DNA of 64,000 nucleotides from Kitasatospora atroaurantiaca (GTDB taxonomy: Bacteria > Actinomycetota > Actinomycetes > Streptomycetales > Streptomycetaceae). The stretch is taken from positions 1,736,001 to 1,800,000 of the forward strand of contig NZ_VIVR01000001.1 of NCBI RefSeq assembly GCF_007828955.1, given 5' to 3'. This document shows, piece by piece, positions 29,872 to 38,077 of this stretch (position 1 is the first letter of the stretch; each line of letters opens with the position of its first letter). The notes under the pieces were generated by a model, which saw only the letters and a list, made by a program, of their open reading frames with translations, was not told the DNA's origin and did no database searches. The translations under genes were made by a program, and so were the position numbers.

Positions 29872-31809
29872 GTGACCGACCTCACCGCTCTGCTCGCCCG
29901 CCTCACCGCCCCGGGTGCCCCGGCCTTCGCCCTGCTGCACCGCCGCGCGCCGCGGCTGGCCCTCGACACCGTCGAGGTCCTGCTCGGCACGGTCGGCTCG
30001 TACGAGACGCTGGCCGAGCTGCCGGTCCGGGCCGGGCTGCCGGCGGGCGGTCCGCGCCACGACCTGCTCGCGCTCGTCCCGTACCGGCAGATCCGCGAGC
30101 GCGGCTTCGACGCGCACGACGACGGCACCCCGCTGCAGGCTCTGTCGGTGGACGAGCAGTACGCCTTCCCGCTGGCCTCGGCCCTCGAAACGCTGCCGCA
30201 GCTGCCGGTCTCGCTGTCCAACGGCTCCTTCGACATCGACGACGCGGAGTACGCGGAGATCGTCCGCCGGGTGATCCAGGACGAGATCGGGCGCGGCGAG
30301 GGCGCCAACTTCGTGATCCGGCGGGACTTCAGCGCCCAGCTGGACGGGTTCACCCCCGCCCTGGCCCTGAGCCTCTTCCGCCGCCTGCTGGAGCAGGAGC
30401 GCGGCGCGTACTGGACCTTCCTCGTCCACACCGGGGAGCGGATCCTGGTCGGCGCCTCCCCCGAGGTCCACGTCCGGCAGAGCGGCGGCACGGTGGTGAT
30501 GAACCCGATCTCGGGCACCTACCGCTATCCCTCCGGCGGCCCGACCATCGACTCCCTGCTGGAGTTCCTGCACGACCCCAAGGAGCTCGAGGAGCTCACC
30601 ATGGTGGTCGACGAGGAGCTCAAGATGATGTGCACCGTCGGCGACCTCGGCGGCCAGGTCCTGGGCCCTCGCCTGAAGGAGATGGCGCACCTCGCGCACA
30701 CCGAGTACGAGCTGCGCGGCCGTACCTCGCTGGACGTCCGGGAGGTGCTCAAGGAGACGATGTTCGCCGCCACCGTCACCGGCAGCCCGGTGCAGAACGC
30801 CACCCGCGTGATCAAGCGGTACGAGCGCTCGGGCCGCGGCTACTACTCCGGCGCGCTGGCGCTCATCGGCCGCTCGGCCAGCGGCGGGCAGCTGCTGGAC
30901 TCGCCGATCTGCATCCGGACCGCCGACATCGACCCGGCCGACGGCCGGCTGGTGGTCCGGGTCGGCGCCACGCTGGTCCGCCACTCCGACCCGGAGTCCG
31001 AGGTCGCCGAGACGCACGCCAAGGCGGCCGGGGTGCTCACCGCGATCGGCGCCCGCCCGGCGCCGGCGAAGCCGTCCGGCCGTTCGGGCGGACCCCGGCT
31101 GGCCGACGACCACCGGGTGCAGGCCGCGCTCGACGCCCGGCGCACCAACCTCGCGCCGTTCTGGCTGCGGATGCAGCAGGCGGCCCCGGCCGCCGCGGGG
31201 CTGGACACCCTGGTGGTGGACGGCGAGGACACCTTCACCTCGATGCTGGCCCACCTGCTGACCTCGCTCGGCCACCACGTCACCGTGCTCCGGTACGACA
31301 CCCCCGGGCTGCGGGCGCGCGTGGCCGCCCACCCGGGTCCGCTGGTGCTCGGCCCCGGCCCTGGCGACCCGGCCGACCTCGCCGACGCCAAGATGGCGCT
31401 GCTGCGCCCGATCGTCACCGACTCCCTCGCCGCCGTCCGCGCCGGGACGCGGACCGCGCCGCTGCTGGCGGTCTGCCTGAGCCACCAGCTGCTCTCGGCC
31501 GAGCTCGGGCTGCCGCTGGCGCGCAAGGCCGTGCCGTACCAGGGCGCGCAGGAGAGCGTCGACCTGTTCGGCACCCGCCGCACGGTCGGCTTCTACAACA
31601 CCTTCACCGCCCGCTGCACCGACGCCGAGGCCGTTCGGCTGGCGGCGGAGGGCATCGAGGTCTCCCGGGATGCCGTCACCGGCGATGTCCACGCCCTGCG
31701 CGGGCCGGGCTTCGCCGGCCTGCAGTTCCACCCGGAGTCGGTGCTGACCCGCGAGGGTGTGGACATCGTCGCCGGGCTGCTGCGGGACGCGAGCGCCGTC
31801 CGCAGCTGA
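29872..31809 (+). CDS. trpE: Fused anthranilate synthase (TrpE plus TrpG glutamine amidotransferase)
   Basis: 645-aa fusion converting chorismate and glutamine to anthranilate. The N-terminal chorismate-binding domain (about residues 1-410) has GASPEVHV, NPISGTYR and TVTGSPVQNA. The C-terminal class I glutamine amidotransferase (about 440-640) has the nucleophile Cys535 in CLSHQLLSAE and the His-Glu pair in QFHPESV. GTG start at 29872. It is preceded by a trp leader and attenuator, which supports a tryptophan-biosynthetic role over 4-amino-4-deoxychorismate or phenazine synthesis, although PhzE-type enzymes have the same fusion. Convergent with the accessory operon at 31.9 kb. Confidence 0.92.
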   Translation: MTDLTALLARLTAPGAPAFALLHRRAPRLALDTVEVLLGTVGSYETLAELPVRAGLPAGGPRHDLLALVPYRQIRERGFDAHDDGTPLQALSVDEQYAFPLASALETLPQLPVSLSNGSFDIDDAEYAEIVRRVIQDEIGRGEGANFVIRRDFSAQLDGFTPALALSLFRRLLEQERGAYWTFLVHTGERILVGASPEVHVRQSGGTVVMNPISGTYRYPSGGPTIDSLLEFLHDPKELEELTMVVDEELKMMCTVGDLGGQVLGPRLKEMAHLAHTEYELRGRTSLDVREVLKETMFAATVTGSPVQNATRVIKRYERSGRGYYSGALALIGRSASGGQLLDSPICIRTADIDPADGRLVVRVGATLVRHSDPESEVAETHAKAAGVLTAIGARPAPAKPSGRSGGPRLADDHRVQAALDARRTNLAPFWLRMQQAAPAAAGLDTLVVDGEDTFTSMLAHLLTSLGHHVTVLRYDTPGLRARVAAHPGPLVLGPGPGDPADLADAKMALLRPIVTDSLAAVRAGTRTAPLLAVCLSHQLLSAELGLPLARKAVPYQGAQESVDLFGTRRTVGFYNTFTARCTDAEAVRLAAEGIEVSRDAVTGDVHALRGPGFAGLQFHPESVLTREGVDIVAGLLRDASAVRS

Positions 31810-31816
31810 CGGCCGG

Positions 31817-31884
31817 TCGGGTGCCCGTTACTCGCCCCTGAGCCGAAGGGCGCGGAGCGGGACATTCCGCCCCGCGCACCCGGG
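31817..31884. terminator. Complex stem-loop between convergent trpE and accessory operon
   Basis: GGGTGC (31819-31824) pairs with GCACCC (31876-31881). Nested inside are CGCCC/GGGCG (31833-31852) and a GCGGAGCGGG / CCGCCCCGC pairing. Probably a bidirectional terminator. The 31833-31852 hairpin core CCCTGAGCCGAAGGGCG also occurs at 47602. Confidence 0.6.
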
Positions 31885-31885
31885 A

Positions 31886-32743
31886 TCAGGACTTGGTCTC
31901 GACGTAGTACGCGCGGTTCTGCTGGGCGACGACGGGCGACTGGTAGACCCAGATGCCCGCGGCCTTGGCGGTGCCGATCAGCTCGGTGAGCGTCTTGCCG
32001 ACGTCCGAGTCCTTGGCGGACACCGTCAGCTTCACCCTGCCCGAGGTGGCGTCGGTGAGGGTGTAGCCCTGGTAGGGCTGGGAGACGTTGAGCGGCGCGG
32101 CGACGGGCTTCTTGTCCTTGACGCCGTACTCGGTGAACGGCGCGATGCTGACCGGGGCGGGGGCCAGCGTCGACAGGTCGGCCTCGAAGGAGAAGAGCGG
32201 CTCCTTCGGGCTCTTCGGCTCCACCCGCTGCTTGTCGCTGCTGAGGATCGCGTTGTTGCAGGCGATCTTCCACAGCTGCGCGGGCTTGGCGTTCGGCGTG
32301 GGCATGGTGACGTCGAAGACCGCGGGGATCTTCGGCTCGCCGAACAGCTTCTTGCCCGCCTCGATGGCGAGCGCCGAGTCGCAGACCACGTGGATGCGGC
32401 TGTTGCCGATCAGCTTGGTCTGGTCCTCGCCCTGGGCGAACTGCTCGTAGGTGAGGGTGGGGACGTGGGAGGAGTTCGCCGTCGGGTGGGCGATGATGTT
32501 GACCTCGATCTCCTGGATCACGCTCCCCCCGTTCTCGAACTGCGCGAAGTACATCTGGTAGTTGAGCGAGACGCAGGCCTTCCCGCCGAAGAGCGTCGGC
32601 TCCAGGCTGGTGCCCCGCAGCCGCTCGGTCGGGTTCTTCGGGTCGACCAGGAAGTCGATGCCGATGTTGTGGAAGGCGCCGTAGTGGAACGGCAGCCGGA
32701 ACGGGGCCGGGACGGGCGGCAGGGACTTGCCGTTGTTGGTCAT
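31886..32743 (-). CDS. Acetoacetate decarboxylase-like protein
   Basis: 285 aa, cytoplasmic, no signal peptide. The N-terminal FHYGAFHNIGIDFLVDP and GGKACVSLNYQMYFAQF, then IQEIEVNIIAHP, resemble the acetoacetate decarboxylase superfamily fold, but a catalytic Lys could not be assigned with certainty. Last gene of the accessory operon: 59 nt after the ferritin-like gene. The family includes decarboxylases and aldolase-dehydratases in secondary metabolism. Alternative: an unrelated conserved hypothetical. Moderate certainty of gene, low certainty of function. Confidence 0.55.
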   Translation of the reverse strand: MTNNGKSLPPVPAPFRLPFHYGAFHNIGIDFLVDPKNPTERLRGTSLEPTLFGGKACVSLNYQMYFAQFENGGSVIQEIEVNIIAHPTANSSHVPTLTYEQFAQGEDQTKLIGNSRIHVVCDSALAIEAGKKLFGEPKIPAVFDVTMPTPNAKPAQLWKIACNNAILSSDKQRVEPKSPKEPLFSFEADLSTLAPAPVSIAPFTEYGVKDKKPVAAPLNVSQPYQGYTLTDATSGRVKLTVSAKDSDVGKTLTELIGTAKAAGIWVYQSPVVAQQNRAYYVETKS

Positions 32744-32802
32744 GCGGGGGCTCCTCGGGTGTTCTCGGGTGGGTGGTTCTCTCGGGAGGGCCGGCCGGCC
32801 CG

Positions 32803-34005
32803 TCAGGACAGGCCGGTGAGCAGCGCCGCGACGCCGCCGAGCCCGCCGTCCAGCTGGGAGCGGGCCTCGCCGAAGTGCGTGCCGTAGATCTCGTAGGTGG
32901 GGCAGGCGTGCAGGCCCTGGTCTCGCAGCTCCTCGTCCGGGTGCGGGTTCCGGTACAACTGCTCGGCGAGATCCCGTAGTTCGAGCATCGCCGGGACGGC
33001 CGCCTGGATCCGCTTGGGCTCGCCGTCGTACGCGGCCTGCAGGTGCAGCAGCAGCCGGGCGTAGACCACGTTGAAGTCGCCGGCCGCCTTTCGGACCTCG
33101 CCCTCCGGGTACTCGGCGACCGTGGCCTCCGGCGGGATCGGGTAGGCGTCCTCCCAGCTCACGACCAGGGCGGGGCCGGTGGGCCCGGAGTAAGGGGTGT
33201 CGTGCGGCCCGTACTTGCGCTCCTGGTAGATCTCCATGAAGCGGAAGAAGTGCGCCGGCTCCTGCGCCTCGCCGAAGAGCTGGTGGTCGGAGTTGTAGAT
33301 GGTCTCCGCGACTCCCTCGCCCTGCTCGGTGATGACCCGGATCGCCTTCAGTGCGGTGGCCAGGTCGTGGATCTCGAACACCTCTCCGCCGGAGTTGAAG
33401 AAGTCCTCCGGGCCGACCTGCTTGCGGTCGCTGTCGAAGAGCTTGCGCTCCTTCTCCTTGGTCGACGCGAGGTTGAGCAGGCCCTGGCGGATCGTGTTGT
33501 AGAACTGGCCGATGGACGTCCAGCCGTCGTCGTCGGCCACGGTGGGGTGGCCGGGCAGCTCGGCGACGTCCTCGGGCCGTTCGATGAAGAGGAAGGTGCG
33601 CAGCGCCTCCGGGCCGAAGTGGCGCAGCGCGACGGGCACCTTCTCCTTGGCGTACGGCAGCGTCACCGGGTAGTCGGTCACGAAGTCCGGGTGGGCCACC
33701 ACGGGCTTGCCGCCGACCGCGTTGATCAGGTTGGCGACCAGCGTCATGTGGAGCATCTCCTCCAGGACCACGGCACGGATCGCGTAGAACGCCTCGCGGT
33801 TGGTGCCGGGCTTGAGGGTGTACATCGCCGTCAGATAGGGCGGGATGGTCAGGTGCTCCAGCGCGAGCGCGGCCTGCAGGAAGTACCGAAGCTCCTCGAC
33901 GGTCTCCGGGACCTTGAACGGGGGCTGCTCGAGCTCCGCGACCCGGCCCACGATGTCGGTGAAGGGGTACTGCCAGTCCGTGACAGCGGTATCGGTGGTG
34001 GTCAC
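32803..34005 (-). CDS. Ferritin-like domain protein (VioB/iminophenylpyruvate dimer synthase-like)
   Basis: 400 aa. The N-terminal region has a ferritin-like bundle with carboxylate/His motifs: LALEHLTIPPYLTAMY and VVLEEMLHMTLVANLINAVGG (ExxH-type metal ligands). This is the pattern of Pfam 'Ferritin-like' proteins related to VioB/RebD/StaD. The C-terminal region is Pro/Glu-rich and unrecognised. GTG at 34005 overlaps the GMC gene stop (GTGA). Within this operon it may act as a metal-dependent oxidase partner of the flavoproteins. No catalytic reaction is known for this branch. Confidence 0.72.
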   Translation of the reverse strand: MTTTDTAVTDWQYPFTDIVGRVAELEQPPFKVPETVEELRYFLQAALALEHLTIPPYLTAMYTLKPGTNREAFYAIRAVVLEEMLHMTLVANLINAVGGKPVVAHPDFVTDYPVTLPYAKEKVPVALRHFGPEALRTFLFIERPEDVAELPGHPTVADDDGWTSIGQFYNTIRQGLLNLASTKEKERKLFDSDRKQVGPEDFFNSGGEVFEIHDLATALKAIRVITEQGEGVAETIYNSDHQLFGEAQEPAHFFRFMEIYQERKYGPHDTPYSGPTGPALVVSWEDAYPIPPEATVAEYPEGEVRKAAGDFNVVYARLLLHLQAAYDGEPKRIQAAVPAMLELRDLAEQLYRNPHPDEELRDQGLHACPTYEIYGTHFGEARSQLDGGLGGVAALLTGLS

Positions 34006-35912
34006 TTCGCGGCCTCCGGGCGGTCGGCGGGGGAGGTCCCGACCCCGGCCATCAGCGGCCGGTGCAGGTCCATCAGGTCCCGGTGGATCTGCTCGGCGCT
34101 GCGCAGCGCCAGGGCGGTCATGGTCAGCGACGGGTTGGAGGTGCCGATGGACGGCATGCTCCCGCAGCCGACGGCGTACAGGTTGGGGTGGTCCCAGGTG
34201 CGCTGCCACTGGTCGACCACCGAGTTGGCCGGAGCGGTGCCCATGATGTGGGTGCCCGCACCGTGGCCGGCGCCGTGGAACTCGAAGGGCGCGCCCTCGT
34301 ACTCGAAGAAGCTCGGCGACTCGTCGGAGTAGCAGGTGTGGCTCTCGGCCCGCAGCTGCACGAAGATCTGCTGCGAGACGTGCTGGGCGACGGCCATCCC
34401 CTCCTTCACATGGTCGGAGAGGTCGTAGGTGAGGACCGGCCGGTGGTTGCCGAGCCGGTCGCGGTACCGGCGGTCGATGGTGACGCGGTTGCGGGCCTCC
34501 GCGTCCTGCTCCATCTCGAACTGGAAGGCGAACTGGCGCCCGATCTCGTCGCCGAGCTCCTCGCGCAGGCGTCTGCCGTACACCGCCTTGCCCCGGGGCT
34601 TCTGGGTGCTGAACGGGATGCCGAGCTTGCCCGCCACGTCGCTGCCCGGCGAGAAGGCCGCCCAGATCCACCCCCAGTTGGCGATCACGGCGCGGAAGGG
34701 CGCGTGCGAGGACCGGGTGTCGCCGGTGCGGAAGGCCTCCAGGGCGGAGGTGGAGCCGGGCCCCCGGTACGGGCCGACCGGCTGGGGCATCAGGCCCCAG
34801 GTGAGCATGACCGGGTGGTCCATCAGGTTGCGGCCGACCTGGTCGCTGCTGTTGGCCAGCTGCGAGGCCAGCAGCAGCTTGGCGTTCTCGATCGCGTGCG
34901 CGGCGAGCACCACGATGTGCGCCTCGGCGGTGTGGGTGGTGGCCACCGGCGCCGCCGGGTCGTCGTACGCCTGGTACTCGACCCCGAAGACCCGGCCGTT
35001 CTCACCGGCCAGCACCCGGGTGACGACGGCGCGGGCGGCGAGGGTGACCTTCTGGCTCCAGGCGGCCTGGGTCTTGAGCGGGTTGTACTTCGCCTGGACG
35101 GGGCAGATCGGCGTGCAGGAGGAGTTGCCCACGCAGCGCTCGCCGTAGTTGGGCAGCCCGGCCGCCTCGACGGGGCGGTAGCCCTTGCCGCCGTCGTACA
35201 TGTTGTTGGGCGTGCTGTTGCGGCCGTGCGGGGTGTTGACGACCTTCAGCTCGATCGGCTCGGAGGTGTGGGCCGAGTCGACGCGCGTGCCGTCCAAGTC
35301 CCTGGCCAGCACCCGGTCGAGGTAGCTGCTGGGGATCTCGTGCATCGGGAAGACGTAGTCCTCCGGGAACGGCAGCCCGATCTCCCGCTTCTGCTCGGCC
35401 ACATCGCCCGAGACGCCGATCTCCCGCTCGGCCGCGCGGTAGTAGGGCTCCAGGTCCTCGTAGCCGATCGGCCAGTCCAGGCCGTAGTCGTACGTGGTCC
35501 TGACCTGGAAGTCGGTCGGGTGCATCCGGGGGGTCAGGCCGAGCCAGTGCATGAAGGTGCCGCCGTTGGCCCGCAGGTAGTCGGTGCCGTACGGGAGCGG
35601 GCCGTTCTGGACGAGGTAGCCCTTCGACTCGTACCCGCCGCCCGGCTTGGACACGGTGTGCAGCACGTCGGACGACGGGGCCGCCTCGTTGGGCCGGTAC
35701 GGGGAGTTGGGCACCTTGGCGAGCGCGGCGTAGAAGGTGTTCATCGCGTCGAGGTGCCCGGGCCAGGTGTCCAGGGTCTGGGTGCCCGCCTCCAGGACGA
35801 GCACCCGCCAGCCCTGGTCGCCGAGTTGCTTGGCGACCATGGTGCCCGCCAGCCCGGCGCCGACCACGATCACGTCGTACTTGTGGCCGTCGAGTTCACG
35901 TGCGTGGTTCAT
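34002..35912 (-). CDS. GMC-family FAD oxidoreductase (1)
   Basis: 636 aa. N-terminal FAD motif YDVIVVGAGLAGTMVAKQLG and LEAG; the C-terminal GMC_oxred_C region contains GTHIMGTAP and the active-site GTSNPSLTMTALALR. No signal peptide, so it appears cytoplasmic. The closest types are glucose/fructose/sorbitol dehydrogenase-like and pyranose oxidase-like GMC enzymes. It is directly preceded, with a 4-nt overlap, by a small-subunit-like gene, an arrangement typical of membrane or secreted FAD sugar dehydrogenases, which usually carry Tat signals. Substrate unknown. Confidence 0.85.
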   Translation of the reverse strand: MNHARELDGHKYDVIVVGAGLAGTMVAKQLGDQGWRVLVLEAGTQTLDTWPGHLDAMNTFYAALAKVPNSPYRPNEAAPSSDVLHTVSKPGGGYESKGYLVQNGPLPYGTDYLRANGGTFMHWLGLTPRMHPTDFQVRTTYDYGLDWPIGYEDLEPYYRAAEREIGVSGDVAEQKREIGLPFPEDYVFPMHEIPSSYLDRVLARDLDGTRVDSAHTSEPIELKVVNTPHGRNSTPNNMYDGGKGYRPVEAAGLPNYGERCVGNSSCTPICPVQAKYNPLKTQAAWSQKVTLAARAVVTRVLAGENGRVFGVEYQAYDDPAAPVATTHTAEAHIVVLAAHAIENAKLLLASQLANSSDQVGRNLMDHPVMLTWGLMPQPVGPYRGPGSTSALEAFRTGDTRSSHAPFRAVIANWGWIWAAFSPGSDVAGKLGIPFSTQKPRGKAVYGRRLREELGDEIGRQFAFQFEMEQDAEARNRVTIDRRYRDRLGNHRPVLTYDLSDHVKEGMAVAQHVSQQIFVQLRAESHTCYSDESPSFFEYEGAPFEFHGAGHGAGTHIMGTAPANSVVDQWQRTWDHPNLYAVGCGSMPSIGTSNPSLTMTALALRSAEQIHRDLMDLHRPLMAGVGTSPADRPEAAK

Positions 35913-36391
35913 GACGTTCCTCCTGCCTGCTGCTGCGGCGCGGGGATCTCGGGGGCGCCGGGCGGCGGGGCCGCCCAGGTGCCGAAGCCGGGCGGCTTGG
36001 CCCCCGGCGGGTGACCGTGGAACGTCCGCCAGACCAGTCCTTCGACATAGGCCTCGGGGGCGGCGGTGAAGGCCACGTTGGGCTTCTCCCGGCGCAGCTT
36101 GCCGTGGGCGGAGGCCGACAGCTGCGGCCAGACACCCAGGTACCAGAGGTGGGTGACGGCACGGGCGATGTCCTGCGCCACCTCGTCCTGGATCTTCTCC
36201 GGGTCCCTGTCCGCCCGGTCCAGGGCGAAGACGAACTCCTGGTAGGCGGCCTCCCCGACCTGGTCGATCATGGTCTCCAGGTAGAGCTCGGCCATCCCGG
36301 TGCCGTACAGCTCGAAGGTCTCGAAGCCGGTCAGCAGGCGGGAGACCTCGACGAATCCGTCGACGGTCTCGCGCGGGTACGTGGTCGTCAT
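35909..36391 (-). CDS. FAD-dependent dehydrogenase small-subunit-like protein
   Basis: 160 aa. FVEVSRLLTGFETFELYGTGMAELYLETMIDQVG and a C-terminal YVEGLVWRTFHGHPPGAKPPGFGTWA resemble the small subunit of FAD sorbitol/fructose dehydrogenases and gluconate 2-dehydrogenase subunit 3. Those small subunits normally carry a Tat signal; this one does not. The tail is Pro-rich. It overlaps GMC oxidoreductase 1 downstream (4 nt) and shares one base with the stop of GMC oxidoreductase 2 upstream (TGATG). Probably forms a complex with one or both. Confidence 0.7.
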   Translation of the reverse strand: MTTTYPRETVDGFVEVSRLLTGFETFELYGTGMAELYLETMIDQVGEAAYQEFVFALDRADRDPEKIQDEVAQDIARAVTHLWYLGVWPQLSASAHGKLRREKPNVAFTAAPEAYVEGLVWRTFHGHPPGAKPPGFGTWAAPPPGAPEIPAPQQQAGGTS

Positions 36392-38073
36392 CAGCCCGCC
36401 TTCCTGGTCAGCTTGTCGGCCAGCCGCAGCCCGAGCGCGACGGCGGCGAGGGTGGGGTTCCACGAGCCGCTGCTGGGGAAGGTCGCCGCGCCGGCCACAT
36501 GGACGCCGCCCACCCCGTGCGGGCGGCCGAGGTGGTCGGTGACGGAGTCTGCGGCGGTACTGCCCATCAGCAGCGTTCCGGACTCGTGCACCAGCAGCTT
36601 CTTGCGCCGGTTCGGCGGCGGCCCGCTGATCCACCCCTTGTCCCAGTACTGGGGGGTCTGACCGTTCGCCAGCAGCCCGACGAGGGCGTCCGCGGCCTTC
36701 TCCATGGCGTTCTCCAGGGCCAGGTCCGCGGCGCTCGGGACGATCTTGACGCCGGGTCTGCCCTTCGTGTCCACCGTGACCTGGGAGGCGCCCGTCAGCT
36801 CGCCGCGCCACTCGCCCAGGCAGTGCACCAGGAAGCCGATGTGCTCGGAGTCGGTGAGCTGGGTGAGGAACTCCTGGTCGAAGGAGTCCGGGATGAGCCG
36901 GTAGAGGTCGGCGACGGCGTCGGCCGGCCTGGGGTTGGAGGCGGCCATCAGGTGGATGTGGAAGTCCCGGGCGTCGCCCGGCTTCCCGCCCGGCGGGCGG
37001 TGGGTGCCCTCCAGGTAGGTGCAGGAGATCTGCAACCGGTCCGGCAGGTCGGGGTAGGCGGCCCTCGGCACCCGTACGGTGAACCAGTTGGCCACGTGGC
37101 CGCCCAGGTTCTTGCCGGCCAGCGGGCTGAGGGCCTTGGGGAAGGCGTGCATCAGCAGCCCGGTCGGCTCGATCACCCCGGTGGCCAGCACCACCGGGGT
37201 GCCGTTCAGTTCGAGCTTGTCCTGGCTGGTGAGCAGGGTCTTGGCGACCTGCAGGCCGTCCTTCTGCTCGGCCTCGATCCCGAGGACCTCGCACTCGGCG
37301 ACCACCGAGAGCCGGGGCTTGCCGGCCTGCCCGTTCACGGCGTACCGGACGGCGGCGTCGAGCAGCAGCGGGACCGGGCTGAACTTGCGGTACCCGAGCG
37401 TCGAGGTGGTCGCGCGGGAGGCCAGCGGGGTCTCCAGGTCACGCTCGCGGGAGTAGTCCACGAAGTCGGGCAGCGCGGGCAGACCGTCGAACAGGCGCCG
37501 GACCAGCCGGGGGTGGAAGGTGTCGAACTCCGGCCCCATGTCGGAGGGTTCGACCGAGCCCAGCAGCTTGCGCGCGGCGCCCCAGTAGGGCCGCAGCTCG
37601 TCGAGCACCGCGTCCGGCCACCCGGGCATCTGCTCGCGCGCGGGCTGCGGGATCCAGGTGCTCCAGAACAGCGCCCGGCCGCCGAGGAAGGGGATCTGCG
37701 GCGCCAGCCCGTACCCGTCCTTGGGGATGATGTCCCAGGGTTCGGCGACGGCCTTGGTCATCAGCGGCTGGTACACCGGGTCGAGGTTCTGCACGTGCTC
37801 CGGGAGCAGGAAGGGGCCCTTCTCCAGGAGCAGGACCCGGAACCCCCGCTGCAGCAGCCGGTGCACGATCGCGCAGCCGACCGCCCCGCCACCGACCACG
37901 ACGACGTCGTAGGTGTCCTTGCGGCAGTCGGCCAGCCGCTTGAAGTACCGGCTCTCCACCGGCCCGGCGGCCCCGGCGGCCCGGCCCGGGGACCAGGCCG
38001 GCTGGTCCGGAAGCTGTCCGTCGAGGTCCAGCTGGGTGAGGCCGGGAGCGAGTTCTTCGAGGGAGTCGCTCAT
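36391..38073 (-). CDS. GMC-family FAD oxidoreductase (2)
   Basis: 560 aa, divergent from GMC 1. FAD motif YDVVVVGGGAVGCAIVHRLLQRGFRVLLLEKGP; C-terminal HESGTLLMGSTAADSV and GAATFPSSGSWNPTLAAVALGLRLAD are typical of GMC C-terminal domains. No signal peptide. The first ~50 residues precede the FAD motif and are unrecognised. The ATG at 38073 lies 4 nt after the TNT-domain gene stop, so it is probably translationally coupled. Two dissimilar GMC enzymes with one small subunit suggest a multi-step oxidation, inferred only. Confidence 0.85.
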   Translation of the reverse strand: MSDSLEELAPGLTQLDLDGQLPDQPAWSPGRAAGAAGPVESRYFKRLADCRKDTYDVVVVGGGAVGCAIVHRLLQRGFRVLLLEKGPFLLPEHVQNLDPVYQPLMTKAVAEPWDIIPKDGYGLAPQIPFLGGRALFWSTWIPQPAREQMPGWPDAVLDELRPYWGAARKLLGSVEPSDMGPEFDTFHPRLVRRLFDGLPALPDFVDYSRERDLETPLASRATTSTLGYRKFSPVPLLLDAAVRYAVNGQAGKPRLSVVAECEVLGIEAEQKDGLQVAKTLLTSQDKLELNGTPVVLATGVIEPTGLLMHAFPKALSPLAGKNLGGHVANWFTVRVPRAAYPDLPDRLQISCTYLEGTHRPPGGKPGDARDFHIHLMAASNPRPADAVADLYRLIPDSFDQEFLTQLTDSEHIGFLVHCLGEWRGELTGASQVTVDTKGRPGVKIVPSAADLALENAMEKAADALVGLLANGQTPQYWDKGWISGPPPNRRKKLLVHESGTLLMGSTAADSVTDHLGRPHGVGGVHVAGAATFPSSGSWNPTLAAVALGLRLADKLTRKAG

Positions 38074-38077
38074 CGCG

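Noticed and set aside
29872..31809. Phenazine-type PhzE or PabAB assignment
   Set aside because: Same domain fusion, but the trp leader with three Trp codons and an attenuator, and no phenazine genes, favour anthranilate synthase for tryptophan.
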